Shown in pieces: positions 43,559-52,776 of a stretch of DNA of 64,000 nucleotides. The translations under genes and the position numbers were made by a program. Position 1 is the stretch's first letter; every line of letters starts with the position of its first letter. The DNA comes from Paenibacillus xylanexedens (GTDB lineage: Bacteria; Bacillota; Bacilli; Paenibacillales; Paenibacillaceae), in contig NZ_CP018620.1 in NCBI RefSeq assembly GCF_001908275.1, positions 5,518,001-5,582,000 on the forward strand, written 5' to 3'. Below the pieces are notes generated by a model that had not been told where the DNA came from, did no database searches, and worked only from the letters and a program-made list of their open reading frames with translations.

Positions 43559-44473
43559 TTATTCAAAGATTGCAAAGATTGTAACAACACTTATCACATA
43601 CAACATAACCGTAATTAATATGGGCTTGTCCTCAAACAGCACACGATCGGGCGAACCTCCCTGGTTCTTCATGTGGATCAGATACAGGTAACGGAACATG
43701 CCGTAAATGACCAATGGAATCGTCCACATGAGATGAATGGTTCGATCTGAAGTGAATGTGAACAGGGAATAACTGATAATCGTAGCTGTCGTCACAATTG
43801 TATTGAATTGATCCAGTAATGTAATGGAGTAGTTATCCAAAACCTTACGATGTGATCCCGTATTTCCCTCAAGCAACGTGAGTTCATTTCTGCGTTTTCC
43901 AATGGCCAAAAACAACGACAACAGCATGGTACAGATCAAAAACCACGGCGTGAATGGCACATGGATCAGCACACCACCTGCAATGGCACGAAGTACAAAG
44001 CCGGCTGCAATGGTCATCATATCCAGGATAACGAGATGTTTCAGCACAAATGAATACGATACATTCAACAGGAAATAGACGATACATAACACCCCGAATA
44101 GAGGGTTCATCATGAAGGCCGTTCCTACGGAAAGGATTAATAGAATAATGCCAAACAACAAAGCATGACTCGGATTCACCTGCCCAGAAGCCATAGGACG
44201 ATACTTTTTCACCGGATGCTGTCGATCCCTGTCCCGGTCTACAAAGTCATTTAAAATATACACACAGCCTGCAACAAGGCTAAATAGAATAAAACCAAGC
44301 AACGTCGCAAGAATGGTTTCAGTCCGAATCTCCTCAAAAGAGAATAGTAACGCAGCAAATAACAGCAGATTTTTAGTCCACTGTTTGGGTCTTAACAATC
44401 TGATTAATCCTGACACTGTACTGCCTGTTCCTGTAGCCGGTGAGGACACCGTACTTGTTCGTGATGATAACAA
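43559..44473 (-). CDS. UbiA-type prenyl-phosphate phosphoribosyltransferase (DPPR synthase family)
   Basis: 304 residues with eight or nine membrane helices. The Mg-pyrophosphate motif is NDFVDRDRDRQHPVKKYRP at 75-93, and RPKQWTKNLLLF at 29-40 and a later SYSFVLKHLVILDMM segment are those of the decaprenylphosphoryl-5-phosphoribose synthase family (mycobacterial Rv3806c, rhizobial NoeC) rather than quinone-making UbiA. The enzyme would join PRPP to a polyprenyl phosphate, giving the membrane donor for a ribose or arabinose unit. TTG start with GGGAG nine bases upstream. First gene of the five-gene cluster. Confidence 0.87.
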   Translation of the reverse strand: MLSSRTSTVSSPATGTGSTVSGLIRLLRPKQWTKNLLLFAALLFSFEEIRTETILATLLGFILFSLVAGCVYILNDFVDRDRDRQHPVKKYRPMASGQVNPSHALLFGIILLILSVGTAFMMNPLFGVLCIVYFLLNVSYSFVLKHLVILDMMTIAAGFVLRAIAGGVLIHVPFTPWFLICTMLLSLFLAIGKRRNELTLLEGNTGSHRKVLDNYSITLLDQFNTIVTTATIISYSLFTFTSDRTIHLMWTIPLVIYGMFRYLYLIHMKNQGGSPDRVLFEDKPILITVMLYVISVVTIFAIFE

Positions 44474-44597
44474 TTGTAATAACTCCCTTCAACAACAACT
44501 TCTGTATATAACAAATAACGTAAAGATCTAATCATATGTTGCTTGTATAATTTTGTAAAGGGAGTAAATGAAAAAATTCTAATATGGGCATAAAAAA

Positions 44598-44617
44598 AGA
44601 GACCGTTTCCGGTCTCT
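44598..44617 (-). terminator. Terminator of dapL
   Basis: AGAGACCG/CGGTCTCT with a four-base loop, followed on the minus strand by TTTTTTT, 35 bases after the dapL stop. This separates dapL from the sugar-lipid cluster. Confidence 0.88.
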
Positions 44618-44652
44618 TCGTTAGTACATGATTTAACTATTGGGTAATGCGA

Positions 44653-45906
44653 TTAAAATTCAAATTGTACGTCGCTCAGACGACGTTTGATTTCAGCAAT
44701 AACACGTTTTTCTTCCTCTTCACCCTTCGCTTCAAAGGTTACAGAGAAACGAACAAAGTTACCCGCATCATCCCATGGTACGGATGAGATCAGTTTCTCA
44801 CGGATCAGGAATTGGGAGAAATCTTCGCCGGATTCGAAGCGACGTCCGCCAACCACACCTTTTGGTGCTTCTACATACAGGAAGAATGAACCTTTAGGTT
44901 TTTCAGCCTGGAAGCCCAGATCGTTCAATGCGGCAACGAGCATGTCGTGACGGCGAGAATATTTCTCTGCAATTTTTTCCGTAATTTCAGGGTGATTCAA
45001 TCCATACGCAGCAGCCTTTTGAATCGCGATGAACTGACCGGAGTCATTGTTGTCCTTCACGTCACTGAATGCTTTGACTACAAGCGGGTTACCCGCTACA
45101 AATCCGATTCTCCAACCCGTCATGTTGTAGGACTTGGATAGAGAGTGCAGCTCTACGCCGACATCCTTAGCACCAGGTACCGACAGGAAGCTGAACGGTT
45201 TTTTGCCATCATACGTCAATGCTGCATATGGAGCATCATGTACAACCACAACATTGTATTTCTTAGCCCATTCCACAACTTCAGTGAAGAACTCCACCGT
45301 CGCGCTTGCACCTGTTGGGTTGTTCGGATAGTTCAGGTAGAGCAACTTCGCACGTTTTGCGATGTCTTCCGGGATAGCCGTCAGATCAGGCAAGAAGTTG
45401 TTCTCTTTCGTCAACTGAATGTTATACACTTCTCCACCCAGATACTTCGTATGTGTGCCCATAACCGGATAACCTGGAACGGTCATAATGGTCACATCAC
45501 CCGGATTGATGAAGCATGAAGGCATCATCGCCAAAGCCGGTTTGGAACCAATGGAGTGTACGATTTCAGTATCTGCATCAATACCTTCTACGTTGAATAC
45601 GTTTTTCAGGTAAGAAGCAGCAGCAGCCTTGAATTCAGGAATACCATTGTCGGCATAACCACGGTTCTCAGGTCTGGAAGCTTCTTCTGCGAGTGCACCC
45701 ACAATGCCTGCATCCGCCATTTCGTCCGGTTCACCTACACCAAGGTCGATCAGTTCCACATCGGGAAAATCTTTTTTGGCCGAAGCTTTGGCACGTTTGA
45801 TTTTCTCGAATTTATAAATGTTCGTGTCTTTACCATAGTTGGAGCCACCGATACGGTCGGCAAAATTAGTCTGAATGTAAGTTTCTTGATATTTATCGAT
45901 ACTCAT
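44653..45906 (-). CDS. dapL: LL-diaminopimelate aminotransferase
   Basis: A PLP aminotransferase that converts tetrahydrodipicolinate directly to LL-diaminopimelate, bypassing the acylated steps, for lysine and peptidoglycan. 417 residues with the family text ELIDLGVGEPDEMAD, NPNNPTGA-like YPNNPTGASA and the PLP lysine in SLSKSYNMTGWRIGF (Lys258). Start: ATG 45906 is 12 bases after GAGGAG; the ATG four codons earlier touches that site directly. Presence of dapL argues for Paenibacillaceae rather than Bacillus. Confidence 0.92.
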   Translation of the reverse strand: MSIDKYQETYIQTNFADRIGGSNYGKDTNIYKFEKIKRAKASAKKDFPDVELIDLGVGEPDEMADAGIVGALAEEASRPENRGYADNGIPEFKAAAASYLKNVFNVEGIDADTEIVHSIGSKPALAMMPSCFINPGDVTIMTVPGYPVMGTHTKYLGGEVYNIQLTKENNFLPDLTAIPEDIAKRAKLLYLNYPNNPTGASATVEFFTEVVEWAKKYNVVVVHDAPYAALTYDGKKPFSFLSVPGAKDVGVELHSLSKSYNMTGWRIGFVAGNPLVVKAFSDVKDNNDSGQFIAIQKAAAYGLNHPEITEKIAEKYSRRHDMLVAALNDLGFQAEKPKGSFFLYVEAPKGVVGGRRFESGEDFSQFLIREKLISSVPWDDAGNFVRFSVTFEAKGEEEEKRVIAEIKRRLSDVQFEF

Positions 45907-46016
45907 AACGTTGTTCATCTCCTCATTTGACGCAAATTTCTACACTTTAATATGAAGCATTTGCGTGATCAAAGCCATGGACAAAGTATCCGAACATTTG
46001 TACTTTCATGGAACTG

Positions 46017-46979
46017 TTAACGACTGCGTAGCGAGGCAAGCACGTCTTCCATATCTTGCGGAATCGGAGCTGAAAATTCAAGGTATTCTCCCGTTGTTGG
46101 ATGCACAAATCCAAGAATAGCCGCATGAAGAGCCTGTCCTTGCATTTTGATGCCTTTATTCCGTCCATAAGTTGGATCTCCTACAAGCGGGTGACCGATA
46201 AATTTCATGTGAACCCGAATCTGGTGAGTACGTCCTGTCTCCAGTTTCAATTCCAGCAAGGTGTAATCATTAATCCGCTCTGTCACGGTAAAATGCGTAA
46301 CGGCATGTTTACTGTTACGTTCTGTGACCGTATACATTTTGCGGTCATTGGTATCCCGTCCAATCGGTGCATCAATGGTCCCTTGATCATGATTAAGATG
46401 ACCATGAACAAGCGCAATATACCGTCTGTTCACCGTATGGTCTTTCAACTGAGCAGCCAGTGATGCATGGGCACGATCGTTCTTGGCAGCCATAATCAAG
46501 CCTGATGTATCCTTATCGATACGATGCACAATACCCGGGCGCAACTCTCCATTGATACCCGAGAGGTCTTTGCAGTGATGCATAAGTGCATTAACGAGCG
46601 TACCCGACGTATGTCCTGGTGCTGGATGCACCACAAGACCACGCTGTTTGTTAATCACGATCAGGTCGCTGTCTTCATATACCACTTCCAGCGGAATATC
46701 TTCGGCAATGATCTCCACAGCAGCTGGTTCTGGAATCTGTAGCTCAACCAGATCTCCTTCGGATAACTTGGCATTGGCTTTGACTACAGCACCATTTACC
46801 GTAACCATTCCGTCTCCGATCCACAATTGAACTTGGGAGCGAGATACGTTATCCACGGCTTCCGTAATATATTTGTCAATTCGTTCTTTTTTATGTTCAG
46901 TGGCAACGGTCCATTCCATACGTTCATTGCCATTCATTAGTTCTTCGTCGTTATTCTGTTCCTTATTCGGATTACTCAT
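46017..46979 (-). CDS. rluD: RluD-family 23S rRNA pseudouridine synthase
   Basis: Makes pseudouridines in 23S rRNA. About 320 residues: a short charged N-terminal tail, an S4 RNA-binding domain (ERIDKYITEAVDNVSRSQVQ from about 32), and the PseudoU_synth_2 domain with catalytic Asp155 in HRIDKDTSG. The start at 46979 (GAAGGGA nine bases upstream) overlaps the lspA stop as ATGAGTAA, giving coupled translation. Called YlyB at this locus in Bacillus subtilis. The exact target uridines are inferred only from the family. Confidence 0.93.
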   Translation of the reverse strand: MSNPNKEQNNDEELMNGNERMEWTVATEHKKERIDKYITEAVDNVSRSQVQLWIGDGMVTVNGAVVKANAKLSEGDLVELQIPEPAAVEIIAEDIPLEVVYEDSDLIVINKQRGLVVHPAPGHTSGTLVNALMHHCKDLSGINGELRPGIVHRIDKDTSGLIMAAKNDRAHASLAAQLKDHTVNRRYIALVHGHLNHDQGTIDAPIGRDTNDRKMYTVTERNSKHAVTHFTVTERINDYTLLELKLETGRTHQIRVHMKFIGHPLVGDPTYGRNKGIKMQGQALHAAILGFVHPTTGEYLEFSAPIPQDMEDVLASLRSR

Positions 46980-47466
46980 GATGTTCATTCCCTTCAATCT
47001 TCGCGGCTGCTTTTTCGCGCCGTCCTTCAAGCAATGTCTCCACTATGATCAACCCTACACCGATGCAGATTGCCGAATCGGCGATGTTAAAAATGGGAAA
47101 CGTATAACTTCCAAAATTAAGTTGTACAAAATCTACAACTTCTCCGGTCAATGCCCGATCAAGGAAGTTGCCAATTGCTCCACCAAGCACCAAACTAAGC
47201 GCCACAGGCAGCAATTTGTGGGGGGTATCTTTTACCTTTTGCAAATACCAAATCAAGGCAACGACCACAATCAACGTAACCACGATAAAGAACCAACGCT
47301 GGTCTTGCAGAATGCCAAAAGCTGCACCTGAATTACGATGTGATGTGATGACAAAGAAATTGCCGATGACCGGAATTTCTTCTCTGAGTTCCATCCGGGT
47401 TGCAATCAGATACTTGGTTCCCTGATCCAATAAAAATACGATAAAAGCGAGGATATAATACACCAC
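46972..47466 (-). CDS. lspA: Lipoprotein signal peptidase II
   Basis: Cleaves the signal peptide of prolipoproteins before the lipid-modified cysteine. 164 residues with four membrane helices; the aspartate dyad is Asp112 (GEVVDFVQ) and Asp130 (FNIADSAI), and GGAIGNFLDR precedes. GTG start with GGAG 12 bases upstream. A 30-residue charged C-terminal tail (REKAAAKIEGNEHHE) is longer than needed and carries the rluD ribosome site. Confidence 0.96.
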   Translation of the reverse strand: MVYYILAFIVFLLDQGTKYLIATRMELREEIPVIGNFFVITSHRNSGAAFGILQDQRWFFIVVTLIVVVALIWYLQKVKDTPHKLLPVALSLVLGGAIGNFLDRALTGEVVDFVQLNFGSYTFPIFNIADSAICIGVGLIIVETLLEGRREKAAAKIEGNEHHE

Positions 47467-47687
47467 GTTTGTTTGTCACTCCGTTCTTGTCTTTTCCAAA
47501 CGATACCAGGCTTACGCCAGACTTGTTTATTGTAGCACAGCTGTTTGGAAATCGTCCACGACGCGCTACATCACAATGCTTATGGCAAAAACGATAACAT
47601 TTCCCTTCTGTAATCTTGCCCTCAATGGCACATCCTACAATAGAGTCAAAATCCGGATTCCAGCATGAACGCAGAAAGGGGAAAATC

Positions 47688-48425
47688 ATGTCACATTTTA
47701 CTAACGAACAACTACAATTTTTACGTTCCCAACTGATGTCCGATAAGCGCGATATTGAACATAGACTTTCGGAAAACGAGCATTATGGCCTTGGAGACTC
47801 CCTTAAACTACAGACAGGGGAATTATCACCGATTGATAACCATCCTGGTGACATAGCCACGGAGGTGTATGAACGCGAGAAAGATATTTCCCTGCTGGAA
47901 CATGATGAATTCCAATTGGAACGAATCGATTCTGCACTGCACTCCATCGAAGAAGGACATTACGGTACATGTGCGGTCTGCCAGCAACCCATCCCTTATG
48001 AACGCATGGAAGCTGTTCCCTACACCAAATACTGCAAAAAACATCAACCGGAAACCGTTGTCTCTGAGAACCGTCCTGTAGAGGAAGAATTCCTCGCCCC
48101 GGCATTTGGTCGAACCAGTCTGGACGAGCGTGATGATCAAAATGGCTTCGATGGTGAAGACACCTGGCAGATTGTTGAAAGCTGGGGCACATCGAACTCA
48201 CCAGCCATGGCTGAAGGACGCGATATCGACAGCTATGATGTTATGGCGATTGAAGCCACCGATGAAGTGGAAGGCTGCGTTGAAGCGTACGAAAGCTTTG
48301 TTGCCACGGACATCTATGGTCATGACGTCTCCATCGTGCGCAATCGGCAATATCGCCAGTACCTGGAGAACCGTGAGGGCGAGGGTCTGTTAGAACCGGA
48401 TATGGAGACGGATGACATGTACTAA
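47688..48425 (+). CDS. YteA-family DksA/TraR-type zinc-finger protein
   Basis: 245 residues. The N-terminal coiled region (LQFLRSQLMSDKRDIEHRL) and the degenerate zinc finger Cys95-x2-Cys98 ... Cys116-x2-His119 (GTCAVCQQPIPYERMEAVPYTKYCKKH) match the YteA sporulation-linked family. The C-terminal 120 residues are acidic (DERDDQNGFDGEDTWQ). RNA-polymerase or ribosome-linked roles are possible from the DksA relationship but not shown. ATG 47688 has AAAGGGG upstream. It is on the opposite strand from its neighbours. Confidence 0.88.
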   Translation: MSHFTNEQLQFLRSQLMSDKRDIEHRLSENEHYGLGDSLKLQTGELSPIDNHPGDIATEVYEREKDISLLEHDEFQLERIDSALHSIEEGHYGTCAVCQQPIPYERMEAVPYTKYCKKHQPETVVSENRPVEEEFLAPAFGRTSLDERDDQNGFDGEDTWQIVESWGTSNSPAMAEGRDIDSYDVMAIEATDEVEGCVEAYESFVATDIYGHDVSIVRNRQYRQYLENREGEGLLEPDMETDDMY

Positions 48426-48463
48426 ATGCACTTTGATATCTTTCACCTTTAATTGCTAATCGC

Positions 48464-48823
48464 TTAGTATGTGTTCATATCAAGCTGACGCTGGACAATG
48501 CGCACAATATCAGCGATGTAATCTCCAACAATGGGAAGATTGAGCGCCCCAAGTAGCTGCAAAACGTAAATAATCGTTGCTGCAAAAAAGGTAAACCCAA
48601 TCGCAATCCCCACACCTCTTGCGGCTCCAGATAACAGGTTAAGCCCGATCAATTTCCATGGTCTGTTCAGCAATTCTGTGTATTGCGCTATTCGGGAACG
48701 TTCCAGTTCATTCGCCAGACGGTTCGTCAGGGTATGTAACTCTTCAATTTTGTCATGGGAATTCAGATTATCTGACGTTGATTGTTGTGAAGTGGATGCG
48801 GTTTGCTTGTCATGTTCGCTCAT
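48464..48823 (-). CDS. DUF5665-family membrane protein
   Basis: 119 residues. A polar, Gln/Ser-rich start, a helix (IEELHTLTNRLANELERSRIAQYTELLNRPWKL) and two hydrophobic segments (about 62-85 and 88-100) with the family pattern NLLSGAARGVGIAIG. DUF5665 proteins are widespread in Firmicutes and uncharacterised. ATG 48823 is chosen over a TTG at 48847. It stands between yteA and ileS. Confidence 0.75.
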   Translation of the reverse strand: MSEHDKQTASTSQQSTSDNLNSHDKIEELHTLTNRLANELERSRIAQYTELLNRPWKLIGLNLLSGAARGVGIAIGFTFFAATIIYVLQLLGALNLPIVGDYIADIVRIVQRQLDMNTY

Positions 48824-48893
48824 GTTTTGGTCAGTTCCTTTGATCAATATAGATTGACTGCACTATAGAATCATTGCCTTATTGCCTAAAAAA

Positions 48894-48944
48894 CAAACGA
48901 GCCCAGATACAGGGAATATGTCCCTGCCTCTGCGGCTCGTTTAT
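48894..48944 (-). terminator. Terminator of ileS
   Basis: Outer arms AAACGAGCC/GGCTCGTTT, inner GGGAATATGTCCC stem, located 45 bases past the ileS stop. Confidence 0.8.
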
Positions 48945-48988
48945 TTATATCCTATATTCTGTCCTTGTTGAATATTACATAATCCAAA

Positions 48989-51900
48989 TTATGCTTCGAT
49001 GTATATACCGATCGATTTGCCTCCGGCTTCAACACGTTCCATGGCCTCATTTGTGCCAAATGTCACTTCGGTTACGAGAACATTTTCACGCAACACATCA
49101 TCAAACGCCTGAATAGCTTCCTGAAGGGATGCATCCACATCCAGTGTCAAACGTACTCTTTTCTCAATCGGCAGGTCCAGACGTTTCCGGGTATCCTGCA
49201 CAGCACGAACCACTTCACGGACCCAACCTTCCTGTTCCAAGGCTGGCGTGATTTCGGTATTCAGCGCAACCGTCAGACCGTAACCTGATGCTGAAGCAAA
49301 ACCTGATTTGGCCTGTTTATCAACCAATAATTCTTCGCTCGTCACTTGCAGCTCTTCGCCTTCCGGAGAAACAATGTTCAGCACACCCTCCGAAACCACT
49401 TTACGCGTCTCATCAGCCGACATTCCCTTGAAGAAGTTTTGCAAGAATCCTACGTTTTTACCGTATTTCTTACCTGCAACTTTCAGGTTCAGCTTCAATG
49501 TAAAGTCAACAAATTCCGCATCATTATGCTCCGTACGGATTCCTTTTACATTAATCTCTTCTTTAATGATCTCTTCATAACTTGCCAGGTCAAACCCTTT
49601 ATCCAGAGAAACGATCAATTCGGACAGCGGCTGACGTGTCTTGATGCCTGTTTCGTTACGAACGTTACGAGCAAGTTCGACCACGCGGCGAGCCGTCTCC
49701 ATATCCTGTTCCAGTCCTGCATCAATTAGCGCTTCGTTAGCTACCGGATAGTCTTCCATGTGCACACTCTCACCTGTTGCAAGGTTCAGATAGATGTCTT
49801 CTGCCAGCATCGGTGTGAACGGAGCAACCAACTTCGCAGTAGTCACCAGAACCTCAGTTAATGTGCGATATGCGTCCAGTTTATCCTCTGTCAGGCCACT
49901 TCCCCAGAAACGGTCACGGGAACGACGGATATACCAGTTACTCAGTTCATCAACAAATGCTTCAATCGCTTTGGAAGAGTTCAGATAGTCATTAACCAGC
50001 AACGCTTTTTCTACAACCAGGATCAGGCTGTTAAGTCTCGACAGAATCCAGCGATCCAGCTTGTGTGCGGACAGTTGGAACGGGTGCTCCTGTGGATCAA
50101 ATCCATCAATGGTAGCATAAAGCGTCAGGAATGCATGGGTGTTGACCAGCGTATCCACCATTTTGGATTTTGCTTCGCCTACGATACCTTTGGAGAAACG
50201 TTTGCTGTTCCACGGTGCACTGTCAGACAACAAAGCCCAGCGGAATGCATCTGTACCGTATTCTTCAATTACTTCCCAAGGATCAATAACGTTACCTTTG
50301 GATTTGGACATCTTCTGTCCGTTCTCGTCAAGAACGTGTCCTGTAGCCATAACCGCTTTGTAAGGCGCTTTGCCTGTCAAAAGGGTGGAAACCGCCAGCA
50401 AGCTGTAGAACCAGCCACGTGTCTGGTCAATCCCTTCACAGATCATATCTGCAGGATACTGCTGTTCGAATACTTCTTTATTTTCAAATGGATAGTGCTG
50501 CTGGGCAAACGGCATGGAGCCGCTGTCGAACCAGACATCGATCACTTCCGGTGTACGTTTCATCTCATATTTGCCGCAAGAGCTCATGACTTTAACGTCA
50601 TCCACATATGGTTTATGCAATTCAAGATTCTCAGACACATCACCTACCGCACGAGCACGCAATTCTGCAATGCTGTGTGGTGCAAATTGTTCGCCAGTCT
50701 CCTCGCACACCCAGATGTTCAGCGGAGTTCCCCAATAACGATCACGGCTGATGTTCCAATCCACCAGATCCTCAAGGAATTTCCCGAAGCGACCTTCACG
50801 AACGTGACCTGGGTACCAATCCACTTCACTGTTGTTGGCAATCAATTGGTCCTTGATGGCTGTTGTTTGGATAAACCAGCTGTCCATCGCATAGTACAGA
50901 AGCGGTGTATCACAACGCCAGCAGAATGGATAGCTGTGCTCATATTTTTCTTTGCTGAACAACCGTCCATGCTCAGACAGATATCTTACGATATCAATAT
51001 CACAATCCTTCACGAAACGTCCCGCAAAGTCAGTAACCTCAGCGACAAATTTGCCTTCCAAGTCCACCATGTTCACAAAGCTGATCCCATTCTCACGGCA
51101 TACACGGTAGTCATCTTCACCATGGGCAGGAGCCATGTGTACGATACCCGTACCACTTGCATCCGTTACAAAGCTTGCACCCAGGATGATGTTGGCTTTC
51201 TCAGCCTGTACGTAGTTGAACGGAGGATCATACGTTTTGCCAACCAGGTCGGCACCTTTCAGTGCACCGATGATCTCATACTCACCTTTGGTATCTTTCA
51301 TCACTTTTTCAACCAGATTGGTTGCCATGATGTACACTTCATCACCTTGACGAACACGGGAGTAGTCCATATCGGGATTCACGGCAAGTGCAACGTGTGA
51401 AGGCAGTGTCCAAGGTGTTGTCGTCCAAGCCAGTACAAATTCTCCGCTGTCATTCAGTTTGAATTTCGCTGTAGCACTCAGATCTTTGACGTCTTTGTAC
51501 CCTTGTGCAACTTCATGGGAACTCAGTGTTGTCTGACAAGAAGGACAATACGGGCTCACACGGTGACCACGATACAACAGGCCTTTCTCATGGATTGTCG
51601 CCAGGATGTTCCATACACTCTCGATGTAGTTGTTATCAAGGGTGATATACGGGTTATTCATATCCGTCCAATATCCGATACCTTCTGTCAGATCACGCCA
51701 TTGTTGCTCATACTCGAATACGCTCGCTTTACATTCGTTAATGAATTTCTCCACGCCGTAATCTTCGATTTCCCACTTGTGGGAGATACCAAGCTTCTTC
51801 TGTACACCCAGTTCTACAGGCAGACCATGTGTATCCCAACCTGCTTTACGAACAACACGGTAACCCTTCATCGTGTTATACCGTCCAACAAAATCCTTGA

Positions 51901-52093
51901 TTACCCGTCCCAGTACGTGACCGATATGCGGTTTACCGTTTGCTGTAGGCGGCCCTTCATAAAATACGAAGTTTGGCTTGCCCTCCCGGTTTTCGATGGA
52001 TCTTTTGAATGTATTCTCCGTTTTCCATTTATCTAACACGCGTAATTCTCTGGCACGTGCCTTCTCTTTGACGTCAACTCGTTGCATGATCAT
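48989..52093 (-). CDS. ileS: Isoleucyl-tRNA synthetase, IleS2 (eukaryote-like) type
   Basis: Charges tRNA-Ile. The 1034-residue chain has FYEGPPTANGKPHIGH (HIGH at 56-59), GWDTHGLPVE and KMSKS at about 595. The YEGPPTANGKPHIGH text, the length (over 1000 against about 920 in Bacillus subtilis IleS1) and the absence of C-terminal zinc-finger cysteines place it in the IleS2 clade, whose members are typically mupirocin-tolerant. It occupies the usual locus after divIVA. ATG 52087, two codons in, is an alternative start; GGGAAG precedes. Controlled by the T-box leader upstream. Confidence 0.95.
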   Translation of the reverse strand: MIMQRVDVKEKARARELRVLDKWKTENTFKRSIENREGKPNFVFYEGPPTANGKPHIGHVLGRVIKDFVGRYNTMKGYRVVRKAGWDTHGLPVELGVQKKLGISHKWEIEDYGVEKFINECKASVFEYEQQWRDLTEGIGYWTDMNNPYITLDNNYIESVWNILATIHEKGLLYRGHRVSPYCPSCQTTLSSHEVAQGYKDVKDLSATAKFKLNDSGEFVLAWTTTPWTLPSHVALAVNPDMDYSRVRQGDEVYIMATNLVEKVMKDTKGEYEIIGALKGADLVGKTYDPPFNYVQAEKANIILGASFVTDASGTGIVHMAPAHGEDDYRVCRENGISFVNMVDLEGKFVAEVTDFAGRFVKDCDIDIVRYLSEHGRLFSKEKYEHSYPFCWRCDTPLLYYAMDSWFIQTTAIKDQLIANNSEVDWYPGHVREGRFGKFLEDLVDWNISRDRYWGTPLNIWVCEETGEQFAPHSIAELRARAVGDVSENLELHKPYVDDVKVMSSCGKYEMKRTPEVIDVWFDSGSMPFAQQHYPFENKEVFEQQYPADMICEGIDQTRGWFYSLLAVSTLLTGKAPYKAVMATGHVLDENGQKMSKSKGNVIDPWEVIEEYGTDAFRWALLSDSAPWNSKRFSKGIVGEAKSKMVDTLVNTHAFLTLYATIDGFDPQEHPFQLSAHKLDRWILSRLNSLILVVEKALLVNDYLNSSKAIEAFVDELSNWYIRRSRDRFWGSGLTEDKLDAYRTLTEVLVTTAKLVAPFTPMLAEDIYLNLATGESVHMEDYPVANEALIDAGLEQDMETARRVVELARNVRNETGIKTRQPLSELIVSLDKGFDLASYEEIIKEEINVKGIRTEHNDAEFVDFTLKLNLKVAGKKYGKNVGFLQNFFKGMSADETRKVVSEGVLNIVSPEGEELQVTSEELLVDKQAKSGFASASGYGLTVALNTEITPALEQEGWVREVVRAVQDTRKRLDLPIEKRVRLTLDVDASLQEAIQAFDDVLRENVLVTEVTFGTNEAMERVEAGGKSIGIYIEA

Positions 52094-52129
52094 TATCTTC
52101 CCTTTCTTTGGTTGGATTGTGGACCGTCC

Positions 52130-52400
52130 ACAAAAAGCGTTTCAATCCCCCTAAATCCCCCTTGCCAAGGGGGACCCCATAGGCGCTCCGCCCTCTGGAC
52201 ACCCGGGATAGGTTGTCGGTGGGGGATCGGTGGCGCTTATGGGCGAGGGGGGATGTGCGTAGTGGCGGCCATTTTGCGGCTGTTCCCTGCGTGAACGCCG
52301 CCTGGCCTTACCTCGAGGTGGGTGTTGCCGGGTGCTTCGCTTTCCCGGCGGGTGGCTCTCTCCTTGAGGTCCCTGCGGGCCTCATGAACGTTCGCCTTTT
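52130..52400. repeat. GC-rich repeat-like block between the T-box and ileS
   Basis: A block of about 270 bases, clearly richer in G and C than its surroundings, begins at a CCCCCTTG/CAAGGGGG palindrome (52157-52173). It has several short GGCGG, GGGTG and CCGGCGG words and no convincing gene. It separates the T-box terminator (52415-52440) from the ileS start by about 320 bases and would be part of the mRNA. A similar GTCCCC...GGGGAC palindrome is at 63977-64000. Confidence 0.6.
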
Positions 52401-52412
52401 TTGGACACAAAA

Positions 52413-52729
52413 AAGCCCCGTCCCTGGAAAGGGACGAGGCTATACTCGCGTTACCACCCTAATTCTGTTCATCACAAACCACATCCAGGCAAGCCTGGGT
52501 ATGCTCTGTCATCAACAGCGCTTATGCCCCGCTATACTACCGCAGGGTGCCGTTATAACGTACGGCTTACGGTTCGGCTTACACACGGCAATCAAGATCA
52601 CCGCTTCAGCGTCACTTCTCCGGGGAGATATTCGGCTATAACTCATCCATTGGTTTGCACCAACCACCAACTCTCTGAGGGATGAGATCATAACGTACTG
52701 AACCCGTCATGGAATCACTATTCATTATG
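52413..52729 (-). promoter_or_regulatory. T-box riboswitch controlling ileS, specifier AUC
   Basis: On the minus strand: stem I with the AGAGAG bulge and distal GGTGCAAACC loop, a specifier loop GAATATCTC with AUC (Ile) at 52627-52629, the T-box core AGGGTGGTAACGCG (52447-52460), and a terminator GCCCCGTCCC/GGGACGAGGC (52415-52440) with T tract. Uncharged tRNA-Ile would pair with the specifier and with the T-box bulge, stabilising the antiterminator. The specifier agrees with the downstream gene. Confidence 0.95.
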
Positions 52730-52735
52730 AATATA

Positions 52736-52764
52736 GTTATAGCCTCTTTGCAGACAAAAGTCAA
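52736..52764 (-). promoter_or_regulatory. Sigma-A promoter for the T-box/ileS transcript
   Basis: TTGACT (52759-52764) and TATAAC (52736-52741), 17 bases apart, directly after the divIVA stop at 52777. The start site would be near 52729, the beginning of the T-box leader. Confidence 0.75.
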
Positions 52765-52776
52765 CCAGGCGACAGA

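Noticed and set aside
40920..44473. The UbiA-type gene considered as a menaquinone or heme O enzyme
   Set aside because: The RPKQW and NDFVDRDRDRQHP text and the flippase/phosphatase neighbours fit the prenyl-phosphate phosphoribosyltransferase family better; no quinone or heme genes are near.
52082..52685. Plus-strand frames of 70-142 codons over the ileS leader
   Set aside because: They run through the GC-rich block and the T-box riboswitch; the RNA element explains the conserved sequence.
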